Positions 6,264 through 12,654 of a stretch of DNA of 20,831 nucleotides are shown here, piece after piece. The position numbers and the translations under genes are program-made. The stretch's first letter is position 1; every line of letters starts with the position of its first letter. The notes beneath the pieces are model-generated. The model saw only the letters and a program-made list of their open reading frames with translations, had not been told where the DNA came from and did no database searches. This DNA is from a virus, in the IMG/VR virus record IMGVR_UViG_3300049732_000048, positions 1 through 20,831 of that record. The stretch is one strand, 5' to 3'.

Positions 6264-6947
6264 ATGGAATACACAAAATACTTTGACTTCGCGTTGAAAG
6301 AGATAGCCGACGATGCGGCGGGCCAGTTCACTGGGTACTGTTCGACCTTTGGCAATACCGATCTTCAGGGCGACATCGTGATGCCGGGTGCGTTCGCTCA
6401 CACGCTGAAGTCATCGCGGGGTAAGGTGCCTATCCTCATGGGTCACCAGATGGCGCGTATCGTCGGGTTCGGCTTATCCGCCGAGGAGGACGAGAAGGGG
6501 CTGAAGGTGACCGGCCAGTTCACGCTCGACTCCGACGAGGGCCGCAATGCCCACGCGGTCGCGAAGCACGCATCGCAGGTCGGACACAAACTGGGGCTGT
6601 CGATCGGCTACGGCATTCGCAAGAACGGCTCGGAGTACGACGAAGCGACTCAGACGAGGAAGCTGAAGGATCTGGATCTCTGGGAGTACAGCATTGCCTG
6701 TGTTCCCGCGAATCCGAGAGCCAGAATCTCCGCCGTCAAGGCGAATGAATCATGGACCGAACGGGATTACGAGCAGTACCTGCGGGAAGCAGGGCTCTCA
6801 CGGGAAGCCGCGAAACGCTTTGTCTTGCGCGGCTTTGGTGCTCTCGATCAGCGGGATGCTGACGGCAGCGACAACGGCGCGGATGCGGCGGCGTTCAGCC
6901 GCGATCTGCGCGAACTGCGGGATTACATCACGCTGACAGGAGTATAG
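6264..6947 (+). CDS. Prohead maturation protease (HK97 family, U35/S78-like)
   Basis: This serine protease cleaves the N-terminal scaffold-like arm of the capsid protein inside the prohead, allowing expansion. The 227-residue product shows the family pattern: an N-terminal GYCSTFGNTDLQGDIV segment and PGAF, catalytic His61 in LMGHQM, a GLKVTGQF strand pair, Ser113 in KLGLSIGYG, and a closing LWEYSIACVPANPRA. The tail after residue 170 is charged and likely interacts with the capsid during assembly. The ATG at 6264 was chosen because of its strong ribosome binding site. It sits directly before the major capsid gene, which is the standard order. Confidence 0.93.
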   Translation: MEYTKYFDFALKEIADDAAGQFTGYCSTFGNTDLQGDIVMPGAFAHTLKSSRGKVPILMGHQMARIVGFGLSAEEDEKGLKVTGQFTLDSDEGRNAHAVAKHASQVGHKLGLSIGYGIRKNGSEYDEATQTRKLKDLDLWEYSIACVPANPRARISAVKANESWTERDYEQYLREAGLSREAAKRFVLRGFGALDQRDADGSDNGADAAAFSRDLRELRDYITLTGV

Positions 6948-6950
6948 GCA

Positions 6951-8177
6951 ATGGCTGAAGGATCGTTGATGAACAATGAAGATCGCGAGCAGGTAAAAGG
7001 TATCCTGCTCGAATTCAAGGATGCATACAAGAACGTTCGCGAGGAAGTCGCGAAGCTCGGCAAAGCCGACTCCGCGACGCTGGAGCGAATCGACAAACTC
7101 GATCTGGCGATGAAAGAGGTGCAGGAGCGGCACGAGGCCGCGTCCAGACGCGCCGACGCGCTCGAAGTCAAGCTGAACGAGAAACCGCGCGAGCGGGTGC
7201 CGAGCCAGTCGATCGGCGACATCGTGATCGCCGACGCCGGGTTGCAGGCGCACATCAAGAGCGGATCGCGCAACGGGTACACCGTATCGGTTCCGCGTGG
7301 TCTGTACGGCCAGAAAGACATCACCGGCGTTTCGCGGAGCGTCCCCGAATCGCTCCCCGGTATCGCGCCGGGGCCGCGTCTGGCGATCGGCGTCCGCTCG
7401 CTGGTTCCGCAGGGGACGACGACGGCGGGCGCGATCACATACGTGGTCGAGACGTCGTTCACCAACAACGCCAATGTGGTCGCGGAAGGCGCGGCGAAGC
7501 CGAAGAGCGACAAGGTGTTCACTCCGACGACGCAGCCGGTTGAGACGATCGCGCATTTTTTCAAGGTGTCCAGACAATCCTACGAGGACCTGCCGGGGCT
7601 CGCCGCGCAGATCGAATCGAACGGGATCTACGGCGTGCAACTGAAAGAGGACCAGCAATTGTTGAACGGTACAGGGACCGCTCCGCAGTTGAAGGGATTC
7701 ATGCCGGTGGCGGCGGCGGCGCCGGCGCCCGGCGGTACGGATGCAACTCTGGTCGATGCGGTGGGAGCGGCTATCTTTGACCTGGCATCGAAGGGTTACA
7801 TGGCGGACGGCTCGGTGATGAATCCGGCGGACTGGGGCGGCGTTGCGATGTTGAAGAACTCGCAGGGCAATTACCTGTTCGCGAATCCGATCGCGTATTC
7901 ATCGACGATGTCGCTCTGGGGGACGCGGCTGGTTCTGTCATCGCAGATGACCGCGGGCAACTTCCTGGTCGGCGCGTTCCGCGGCAACTCGCTCATCCTC
8001 GACCGCGAGGAAGTGAATGTGCGGGTGGCGGAACAGAACGTGGACGACTTTGAGAAGAACATGCTCACCATCCTCGTGGAAGAGCGGCTCACGTTGCTGA
8101 TCTTTACCGCGGCGGCGTTCGAGAAGGGCGTTACGCCGGTGGTCGTCGCGGCGGGCGGCGGCGCCGCTCGCCGGTAA
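6951..8177 (+). CDS. Major capsid protein (HK97 fold)
   Basis: This encodes the main shell subunit. The 408-residue product begins with a charged coiled-coil segment (about residues 8-80), the delta domain that acts as internal scaffold and is normally removed by the protease encoded just upstream. The HK97-fold part follows: an SIRS-like region replaced here by IGVRSLVPQGTTTAG, then YVVETSFTNNANVVAEGA, KPKSD, a long helix around SRQSYEDLPGLAAQIE, LLNGTG, MNPADWGG, and a final strand region near LTLLIFTAAAFEKG. An AGGAG lies close upstream of the ATG. The cleavage site is probably near residues 80-100 but cannot be fixed from sequence alone. It is followed by the structured gap at 8178-8371. 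Confidence 0.94.
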   Translation: MAEGSLMNNEDREQVKGILLEFKDAYKNVREEVAKLGKADSATLERIDKLDLAMKEVQERHEAASRRADALEVKLNEKPRERVPSQSIGDIVIADAGLQAHIKSGSRNGYTVSVPRGLYGQKDITGVSRSVPESLPGIAPGPRLAIGVRSLVPQGTTTAGAITYVVETSFTNNANVVAEGAAKPKSDKVFTPTTQPVETIAHFFKVSRQSYEDLPGLAAQIESNGIYGVQLKEDQQLLNGTGTAPQLKGFMPVAAAAPAPGGTDATLVDAVGAAIFDLASKGYMADGSVMNPADWGGVAMLKNSQGNYLFANPIAYSSTMSLWGTRLVLSSQMTAGNFLVGAFRGNSLILDREEVNVRVAEQNVDDFEKNMLTILVEERLTLLIFTAAAFEKGVTPVVVAAGGGAARR

Positions 8178-8187
8178 CCTTCAGTTT

Positions 8188-8209
8188 CCCGTGACGGCTG
8201 AATCACGGG
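8188..8209 (+). terminator. Hairpin just after the capsid gene, possible attenuating terminator
   Basis: A perfect seven-base-pair stem (CCCGTGA and TCACGGG, eight-base loop) begins ten bases after the capsid stop. No T run follows, so it is not a standard intrinsic terminator. It may end or slow some transcripts, or protect the abundant capsid mRNA from 3' exonucleases. Confidence 0.35.
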
Positions 8210-8215
8210 GGAAGC

Positions 8216-8264
8216 GCCGGGACCGGGCGCGGCGAGGCCATAGCCGCCGTGTCCGGTTCGGCGG
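8216..8264 (+). repeat. Structured GC-rich repeat, copy 1
   Basis: This is a 49-bp element that recurs at 8311-8359. It folds into a long hairpin: GCCG pairs with CGGC at the ends, then GACCGG with CCGGTT, and GCGCGGC with GCCGTGT using G-T pairs, leaving a loop of about 12 bases. Differences between the copies mostly keep the pairing, for example a G-T pair here and an A-T pair in copy 2. It lies in a gap without a credible gene. Confidence 0.6.
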
Positions 8265-8310
8265 TATAAGAACTCCTTGTACCCTGCGACGTTCCGGCCG
8301 CGGGGATTGT

Positions 8311-8359
8311 GCCGGAACCGGGCGCGGCGGGGTGATGGCCGGCGCGTCCCGGTTCGGCG
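8311..8359 (+). repeat. Structured GC-rich repeat, copy 2
   Basis: This is the second copy of the element, starting 95 bp after the first, with roughly 80-85% identity and a one-base insertion. The outer stem AACCGGG / CCCGGTT is perfect and is flanked by GCCG / CGGC. The element ends about a dozen bases before the next small gene, so it would lie in that gene's leader RNA. Confidence 0.6.
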
Positions 8360-8371
8360 TTTTGGTGCTCC

Positions 8372-8503
8372 ATGACCGACGATCAACCGAAGCAGAAGCC
8401 AGAGCGGACGCCCGAGAACAAAGCACTCGGATACGAGAACAAAGCTGCGACGAAACGCAAACCGGCGAAGAAGGCGGCGAAACATGAGACTGCTCGCGAT
8501 TGA
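8372..8503 (+). CDS. Small Lys-rich protein, 43 aa
   Basis: A 43-codon ATG frame fills the space between the hairpin repeats and the connector gene, and overlaps the connector start by 20 bases. The product is very polar and basic (KRKPAKKAAKH) and contains a short internal duplication, ENKALGYENKAA. It has no hydrophobic core, so it is probably disordered and perhaps binds nucleic acid or the capsid. The base composition differs from the GC-rich gap before it. No ribosome binding site of note is visible. I do not recognise a family. Confidence 0.45.
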   Translation: MTDDQPKQKPERTPENKALGYENKAATKRKPAKKAAKHETARD

Positions 8504-9053
8504 GCGGATCACCGGGCCGACGGATCTCCCGGTGACGGTGGACGAGTTCATCGACCACGGGCGGCTCAACGGGCTCACCGTCGATCGGCAACCCGATCTG
8601 ATCCACCGCGAACTGGCCGCGGCGACGATGCGGGCCGAGCGGTATCTGCGGCGCTCGATCATGACGCAGACGCTCAAGGGGTACTGGGATCTCGACCACC
8701 GGGGATGCGATACGGCGATCGTGCTCCCGCGCGGGCGAGTGCAGAGTGTAACGACGGTGAGCGGGGCGTCGGGTGCGCCGGTGCTCGATCCGGCGGCGTA
8801 TCAGGTGATCGGTCCTGTGATCACGCTGCAATCCGCGGCGTATATGCGGATGGCCGTCGTCTGGGTGTCGGGCTACGGCGACGAGCCCGCCGATGTGCCG
8901 GATAGCGTCCGCGAGGGAATCCTCGAGTACGCGACGGTGCTCTACTGCGACCGGCTGGGCGGGCGCGAGTCGCGGTATGCGAACGCCGCGGCGAAGCTGC
9001 CGCGCGGGATCGAGGATCTCTGGCGCGGCGAGCAGATCGAGATCGGGGGATAG
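8484..9053 (+). CDS. Head-tail connector protein (phiE125 gp8 / gp6-like)
   Basis: The 189-residue product matches the connector proteins that bind under the portal and begin the neck. It has an N-terminal VTVDEFIDHGRL helix start, a helical ELAAATMRAERYLRRSI segment, a beta section with IVLPRGRVQSVTTVS, a DPAAYQVIGPVITLQS stretch, WVSGYG, and a final helix pair beginning VPDSVREGILEYATVLY. The order of R-x-[IL]-x-LP..[KR]V.SV and the SGYGD-P turn before the last helices is the usual signature. Its position after the capsid gene agrees. Confidence 0.85.
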   Translation: MRLLAIERITGPTDLPVTVDEFIDHGRLNGLTVDRQPDLIHRELAAATMRAERYLRRSIMTQTLKGYWDLDHRGCDTAIVLPRGRVQSVTTVSGASGAPVLDPAAYQVIGPVITLQSAAYMRMAVVWVSGYGDEPADVPDSVREGILEYATVLYCDRLGGRESRYANAAAKLPRGIEDLWRGEQIEIGG

Positions 9054-9063
9054 GTGGTGACGG

Positions 9064-10368
9064 GTGAGTAAATACACTGGCAGGGGCGCGAAGTTTTCAG
9101 TCGAGGGAACCGAGGTCGCGCAGGTCCAGTCGATCGGATCGATCGACATAACCGCGGATGAGACGGAAGTGACCACGTTGGACAATGCGAGCGGTTTCAG
9201 GGAGTTCCTGCAAACCTTCAAGGATGCCGGCGAGATGCCGCTGACGCTGGTCTGGGACCCGGCGCTGCCGTCGCACGGGCCGGAAGCGGGCGGGCTCTGG
9301 GAGTTGTTCATCAGCGGCGCAACCAAAAGCATGAAGATCGAATGGGCGACGGTTCCACCCTACACGGCGACGTTTCAGGGCGTTGTCAAGTCGTACCCAA
9401 CTCCGCAGGCGACGCCCGACGACGCGCTCATGGCCGAGGTGTCGATCCGCGTTGCCGGAACGGTGACGCTGGCGCCGTCCGTCCTCCCGCCCGCCTATAC
9501 GCGCACCGGCGCAACCGGGGACCGGCGGTCCATGATCACGGTCACCAGTGACTATTCGCACGGCAGCAGGATGGATGCTCTTGTCAACGGCACACAGACG
9601 AACGAGTTCTTCTTCGGGACTGATCCCGTCGCGGGGAAGCAGATCCTGTTCGCTTTCGACTACCAATACGCGATCGATGAGGCGCGGTGGTATCAGTCGG
9701 GCGCGGACGCTCACGGCACATGGCGATGGCAGGGGAGCAACGATCTGAGCGCGTGGGCAAACATCGGCTCGCCGTTCGTTCTCGGCGGCGCCGCCATGCA
9801 GACGCAGACCGCGCTGAACGGCAACACGGCGGCGTATCAGTACTACCGGCTGCTCGGCGTGAGCGGCAACGCGAGCAACAGCGGGTACGTGCGGGAGGTG
9901 GAGTTCCGCATATCGCCGCCGCACAACCGGACGGCTGAAACCGCCTGGCTGACCGGCGATCGCCGCGCGTCGATCACGATGACGAGAAACGGCGTCGGGT
10001 CGGCGGATAACGCACTGTTCGACGGATCGTACAGCAACACGTTTTTCGCCGGTGGATCTGTCGCGGGCTGGTGGCTGAGATTCGATTTCGGCTCGCCGAA
10101 GCGGATCGACGGTGCGCGGTGGATCGCGAGCGGCGAGTGGACTCTCGGCGAGTGGAAATGGCAGTACAGCGATGACGGCGCGGCGTTCACCGATGCCGGG
10201 CCGGCGTTTTTGCTTGCGCCGGCGAACGGTCCGGTGAACGGGCCGACCTGCAACATGTACTCGATGTCCGCGCATTCATCGCCGCATCGCTACTGGCGGA
10301 TGCTCGGCGTGACCGGCAACTGGGACGCGAGTTCCTATGCCCGCGAAATCGAGTTCCGTCAGGCGTGA
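9064..10368 (+). CDS. Tail tube paralogue fused to two discoidin-like domains
   Basis: Residues 1-137 are a tail tube protein nearly identical to the product of 12655-13104: seven substitutions and a six-residue deletion near residue 14. Two similar C-terminal domains follow, about residues 140-285 and 287-434. Each has the plan D-R-R-[SA]-x-I-T, then FFxG or FFAGG, LxFxF(D), ARW[YI], G-x-W-[RK]-W-Q, YWRMLGV or YRLLGV, and REVEF or REIEF. That order is typical of discoidin (F5/8 type C-like) beta-sandwich domains, which often bind sugars or surfaces. The GTG start has AGGTGG six bases upstream. The gene lies between connector and head closure, not next to the chaperones where a tube gene belongs. 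It may form decorated rings in the tube or neck, or the tube part may serve as an anchor; this is inference. Confidence 0.85.
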   Translation: MSKYTGRGAKFSVEGTEVAQVQSIGSIDITADETEVTTLDNASGFREFLQTFKDAGEMPLTLVWDPALPSHGPEAGGLWELFISGATKSMKIEWATVPPYTATFQGVVKSYPTPQATPDDALMAEVSIRVAGTVTLAPSVLPPAYTRTGATGDRRSMITVTSDYSHGSRMDALVNGTQTNEFFFGTDPVAGKQILFAFDYQYAIDEARWYQSGADAHGTWRWQGSNDLSAWANIGSPFVLGGAAMQTQTALNGNTAAYQYYRLLGVSGNASNSGYVREVEFRISPPHNRTAETAWLTGDRRASITMTRNGVGSADNALFDGSYSNTFFAGGSVAGWWLRFDFGSPKRIDGARWIASGEWTLGEWKWQYSDDGAAFTDAGPAFLLAPANGPVNGPTCNMYSMSAHSSPHRYWRMLGVTGNWDASSYAREIEFRQA

Positions 10369-10380
10369 GGGGTGAAACCA

Positions 10381-10566
10381 ATGAGCGGATGGCATGACTC
10401 CACGATGAAGGCGGCGGAAGAGATCGCCGCGGCGCTCGCGACGGCGGGCGACGGGGCATTGTCGCATCTGAAAGCGGTGCAGCAACACATCGACAACGCG
10501 ATCGAGGCGCTGGAGAGCAGTCTGGCCGGGGATGACGACGAGGGCGAGGACGATCCCGACGAATGA
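10381..10566 (+). CDS. Small acidic helical protein, 61 aa
   Basis: The ATG at 10381 has a GAGGGGTGA just upstream and is preferred to the GTG nine bases earlier. The product is one long amphipathic Ala-rich helix (about residues 8-48) ending in a very acidic tail (GDDDEGEDDPDE). There are no Cys residues or membrane segments. It is placed directly after the fused tube gene and before the head closure gene. A 57-bp gap follows it with no clear signal. The function is unknown. Confidence 0.6.
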   Translation: MSGWHDSTMKAAEEIAAALATAGDGALSHLKAVQQHIDNAIEALESSLAGDDDEGEDDPDE

Positions 10567-10623
10567 CGGCGGGTAAAATTGCTTGGCATGAGATGATCGA
10601 AACGAGACGCTGGCGTTAGGCTT

Positions 10624-10959
10624 ATGACCGCATCCGATCTCAGCGAATGGATCGCCGTATTCCAGATGGAACTGATCCCCGACGGGCAGGGCGGATTCAC
10701 CGAACAGGTGCCGATGGGTCTGGTCCCCGACCGGCCGGCGCACGTCGCGCGGCTCTCCGGCCAGGAACTCGCCGCCGCCGATCAGGTCGCGGGCCGGGTG
10801 CGGTATCACATCACGATCCGGTACGAGCCCGCCATCACAATCGCGTGGCGCGTGCTCTGGCGCGACCAGCTGCTAGACGTGATCGATGTGGCGAACGTCG
10901 ATAACGCCGATGCGTGGCTGACGATGAGATGCGAGCGGAAAGAGGCGGGGGCGCAGTGA
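10624..10959 (+). CDS. Head closure / head-tail joining protein (SPP1 gp16-like)
   Basis: The 111-residue product has the head-tail adaptor pattern: an N-terminal IAVFQMELIPDGQGGFTEQ hairpin, an AHVARLSGQELAAADQ segment, then VRYHITIRYEPAIT, a WRVLWRDQLLDVIDV strand pair and a terminal WLTMRCE strand. The GQE, IRYxPxI and [RQ]xLxVIxV landmarks are those of the small beta-barrel proteins that plug the connector once DNA is packaged. Its position between connector and gp10-like genes fits, apart from the inserted fused tube gene. The following gene's GTG overlaps its stop. Confidence 0.78.
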   Translation: MTASDLSEWIAVFQMELIPDGQGGFTEQVPMGLVPDRPAHVARLSGQELAAADQVAGRVRYHITIRYEPAITIAWRVLWRDQLLDVIDVANVDNADAWLTMRCERKEAGAQ

Positions 10960-11171
10960 CGGCCAGCTTCCTCGATCACACGCTGATGGACGCCCGCTCG
11001 ATCGCCGGGAGAGAGACGCCCGACGACGGTCTGGGACTGACCCTGCGTCTGTCGTGCGGTCACCGGATCTGGTTCGCGTCCGAGCCGCGGGGAGCCGTCT
11101 ATTGCGGGGTATGCCTCGATCATCTGGTGCAGCAGATCCGCGAGATACAGGCCGGGCAGGCGCCGCTGTGA
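10956..11171 (+). CDS. Small zinc-knuckle-like protein, 71 aa
   Basis: The GTG at 10956 overlaps the preceding stop (GTGA). The product has a CGH motif (Cys34, His36) and a CGVC motif (Cys50, Cys53) on either side of a short beta segment, which would suit one zinc ion in a ribbon-like fold. A helix follows (DHLVQQIREIQ). It is the second Cys-rich mini-protein in the window. Its neighbours are neck genes, but I do not recognise a neck role. The next GTG overlaps its own stop. Confidence 0.5.
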   Translation: MTASFLDHTLMDARSIAGRETPDDGLGLTLRLSCGHRIWFASEPRGAVYCGVCLDHLVQQIREIQAGQAPL

Positions 11172-11317
11172 AGTGGGTGGCGGTCTGGTATACGGTCATT
11201 GCGTTCGGTGCCGCGGTGCTGTTCCTGCGGCGCGGCGAGACGTGGATTCTGATTGTCGCCGTGATCGCGGCGTTCCTCGCGATGTGCTGCCGGATGCTCT
11301 GGTGGGAAGAGGAATAA
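11168..11317 (+). CDS. Small two-pass membrane protein, 49 aa
   Basis: The GTG start overlaps the previous stop. The product has two hydrophobic helices (about residues 3-19 and 26-44) separated by a short basic RRGET loop, and ends with acidic WWEEE. The basic loop would be expected on the cytoplasmic side, with both termini outside, although the acidic end makes this uncertain. No signal cleavage site is seen. The function is unknown; it could act on the host membrane during infection, but nothing in the sequence shows this. Confidence 0.5.
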   Translation: MKWVAVWYTVIAFGAAVLFLRRGETWILIVAVIAAFLAMCCRMLWWEEE

Positions 11318-11323
11318 ACCGCG

Positions 11324-11821
11324 ATGCCGCGCGGCATGTTCACCATCGACATCAGGGGGCTGGAGATACTCCGCAGGAACGTGGAGATGCTCAAACGCGA
11401 GTTCCCGGTCTGGCTGTTTCGCGCGAACGAGGAAACGGCGGTTGAGATCTTCGGCGCCGCCCGGGCGAATATCGTCGCGAACGATTCTTACGCATCCGGC
11501 GAACTCTACGAATCGATGTTGATCGAAGTGAAGGACCAGGGCCTGCGGATCTTCGTCGGATCCACGTCGCACTATGCGCCGTATGTCGAGTACGGGACCA
11601 GACCGCACTTCCCGCCGGTGTCCGCGATCCGCGAGTGGTGCCGATTGAAGGGGATTCCGGAAGCGGCGGCGTATCCGATCGCAAAGAAGATCGCCGAGCG
11701 CGGGACGCCGGAACAGCCGTTCTTTGCGCCCGCGGTTCAGGTGGCGCGGGGACGGCACATCAAGCGGCTGCGGGATCTGGTGACGGCGGCGATCAACGGG
11801 CGGCTGAAAAAGGCGGGCTGA
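11324..11821 (+). CDS. HK97 gp10-like neck / tail completion protein
   Basis: The 165-residue product belongs to the HK97 gp10 family of tail-side neck proteins. It has an N-terminal helix region (LEILRRNVEMLKREF), ASGELYESM (the S-G-x-L-x-x-S landmark), a VGSTSHYAPYVEYGTRPH segment in which APYVEYGT-x-PH is the strongest family signature, then AIREWCRLKGI and a closing EQPFFAPAV. In known phages the protein lies between head closure and terminator genes, as it does here. The stop and the next ATG share a base (TGATG). The start at 11324 follows a purine-rich stretch with a long spacer; an alternative ATG lies four codons later. Confidence 0.88.
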   Translation: MPRGMFTIDIRGLEILRRNVEMLKREFPVWLFRANEETAVEIFGAARANIVANDSYASGELYESMLIEVKDQGLRIFVGSTSHYAPYVEYGTRPHFPPVSAIREWCRLKGIPEAAAYPIAKKIAERGTPEQPFFAPAVQVARGRHIKRLRDLVTAAINGRLKKAG

Positions 11822-12033
11822 TGAGCATTCCCGACATGTGGGTCATCACCGATCATCCGAAGGACTTGCCGAACCACTTCGTTGCCAGACGTTGGGTCCA
11901 TGGTGTTCCGACGGCGGAAGGGCTGGTGTCGCAGCATCTGGAGAACCTGCGAGCGCGGATGGAAGCGATGGGGCTGGTTTGCATACCGCGCGACGAATGC
12001 GACGATCCGGTGATTGTGGAATCCTGGCTATGA
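11821..12033 (+). CDS. Conserved small phage protein, 70 aa
   Basis: The ATG at 11821 overlaps the preceding stop. The product begins MWVITDHPKDLPNHFVARRW after five residues, has a helical middle (SQHLENLRARMEAMG) and ends ECDDPVIVESWL. I recall small phage proteins with this arrangement (VITDHP-x-D-x-P, FVAR-x-W, DDPVIVE-x-W) whose function is unknown. It is likely a soluble alpha/beta protein. The next gene begins within its last codons (ATGA), so translation is probably coupled. Confidence 0.6.
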   Translation: MSIPDMWVITDHPKDLPNHFVARRWVHGVPTAEGLVSQHLENLRARMEAMGLVCIPRDECDDPVIVESWL

Positions 12034-12236
12034 AGCGCCGGGGATCGGGCGATCTGCGGGACCAGTTCCGGACGCTGGACGATCCGATGCCGGATGTGAC
12101 GCTGCCCGCCGGGCCGTATCCGTCGTTTGAGCGCGATCGTGAGCCCGTCGGGTGCTGGCGGGCCGATCCCGCGAAGCCGGGGCTCTGGCGCCGGTTCTGG
12201 GCGTGGGCTTTGCTCGGGTATCGCTGGCGCGACTGA
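12030..12236 (+). CDS. Hypothetical protein with aromatic C-terminus, 68 aa
   Basis: The ATG at 12030 overlaps the stop of the previous gene. The product is polar and apparently disordered over most of its length and closes with a Trp-rich amphipathic segment (LWRRFWAWALLGYRWRD). That end could lie along a membrane or pack into a protein partner. Similar W-rich endings are, from memory, found in small phage proteins, without known function. There is no cysteine cluster or catalytic motif. Confidence 0.5.
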   Translation: MKRRGSGDLRDQFRTLDDPMPDVTLPAGPYPSFERDREPVGCWRADPAKPGLWRRFWAWALLGYRWRD

Positions 12237-12241
12237 TTCCA

Positions 12242-12625
12242 ATGCTTCCGCTATCCGCCGTACAGAAGGCGATCTACGAGGCGCTGACGCCCGCGCTCGC
12301 GCCGGTCCCGGTGCTCGACCTCGCCGGTCCCGACCAGTTGTATCCCTACGTCACGATCGGCGAGTTCACCGGCGAGCAGAACGATCCTCTGATCGAGCAC
12401 GGGACAAACCTCGAGGTCAACGTGCACACCTGGTCGCGGTATCCCGGCATGGCCGAGACGCAGCGGCTGATGGAGACGGCGCAGTCGGCGCTCGACCGGC
12501 AGCGGTTCGCGATCGAGGGCGCTCAGTGGGTCGATACGATCTGGATCTTCGCGCAGACGCTGCGCGATCCCGACGGCGTGACGCGGCACGGCGTGCTGCG
12601 CTTTCGCGTAGTTCTGTTCAGTTAA
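12242..12625 (+). CDS. Tail terminator / tail completion protein (gp17-like, DUF3168 type)
   Basis: The 127-residue product shows the order of the DUF3168 family: VQKAIYEAL at the start, VPVLDLAG, YPYVTIGE, an EVNVHTWSR strand, an AETQRLMETAQSAL helix, and a final VTRHGVLRFRVVL strand. This family caps the tail tube once it has reached full length and joins it to the neck. The location directly before a tail tube gene is standard. I chose the ATG at 12242, since the longer upstream frame lies inside the previous gene. Confidence 0.85.
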   Translation: MLPLSAVQKAIYEALTPALAPVPVLDLAGPDQLYPYVTIGEFTGEQNDPLIEHGTNLEVNVHTWSRYPGMAETQRLMETAQSALDRQRFAIEGAQWVDTIWIFAQTLRDPDGVTRHGVLRFRVVLFS

Positions 12626-12641
12626 ATCACTAATTCAGTCT

Positions 12642-12647
12642 GGAGGG
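12642..12647 (+). promoter_or_regulatory. Ribosome binding site supporting the TTG start of the tail tube gene
   Basis: GGAGGG lies seven bases before the TTG at 12655, in a short AT-rich gap (12626-12654). This supports the unusual start codon and would give strong initiation, as a major structural protein needs. Confidence 0.7.
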
Positions 12648-12654
12648 TAAACAA

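Noticed and set aside
8191-8487. A 98-codon frame across the hairpin gap after the capsid gene
   Set aside because: It runs through the structured repeats, is almost all Arg/Gly/Ser, and overlaps the more plausible 43-codon gene at 8372 in another frame.
8181-9332. Long minus-strand frame spanning the gap, the connector and the start of the fused tube gene
   Set aside because: It crosses several well-supported genes in antisense and its translation shows no family features. All other genes are on the plus strand.
9097-10275. 392-codon minus-strand frame opposite the fused tube gene
   Set aside because: A similar antisense frame is open opposite the second tube gene (12622-13113). This follows from shared codons in the tube domain, not from a second gene.
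10567-10623. TAAAAT at 10574 as a possible -10 box before the head closure gene
   Set aside because: No matching -35 lies 16-18 bases upstream, and the gap is within a tightly packed operon.
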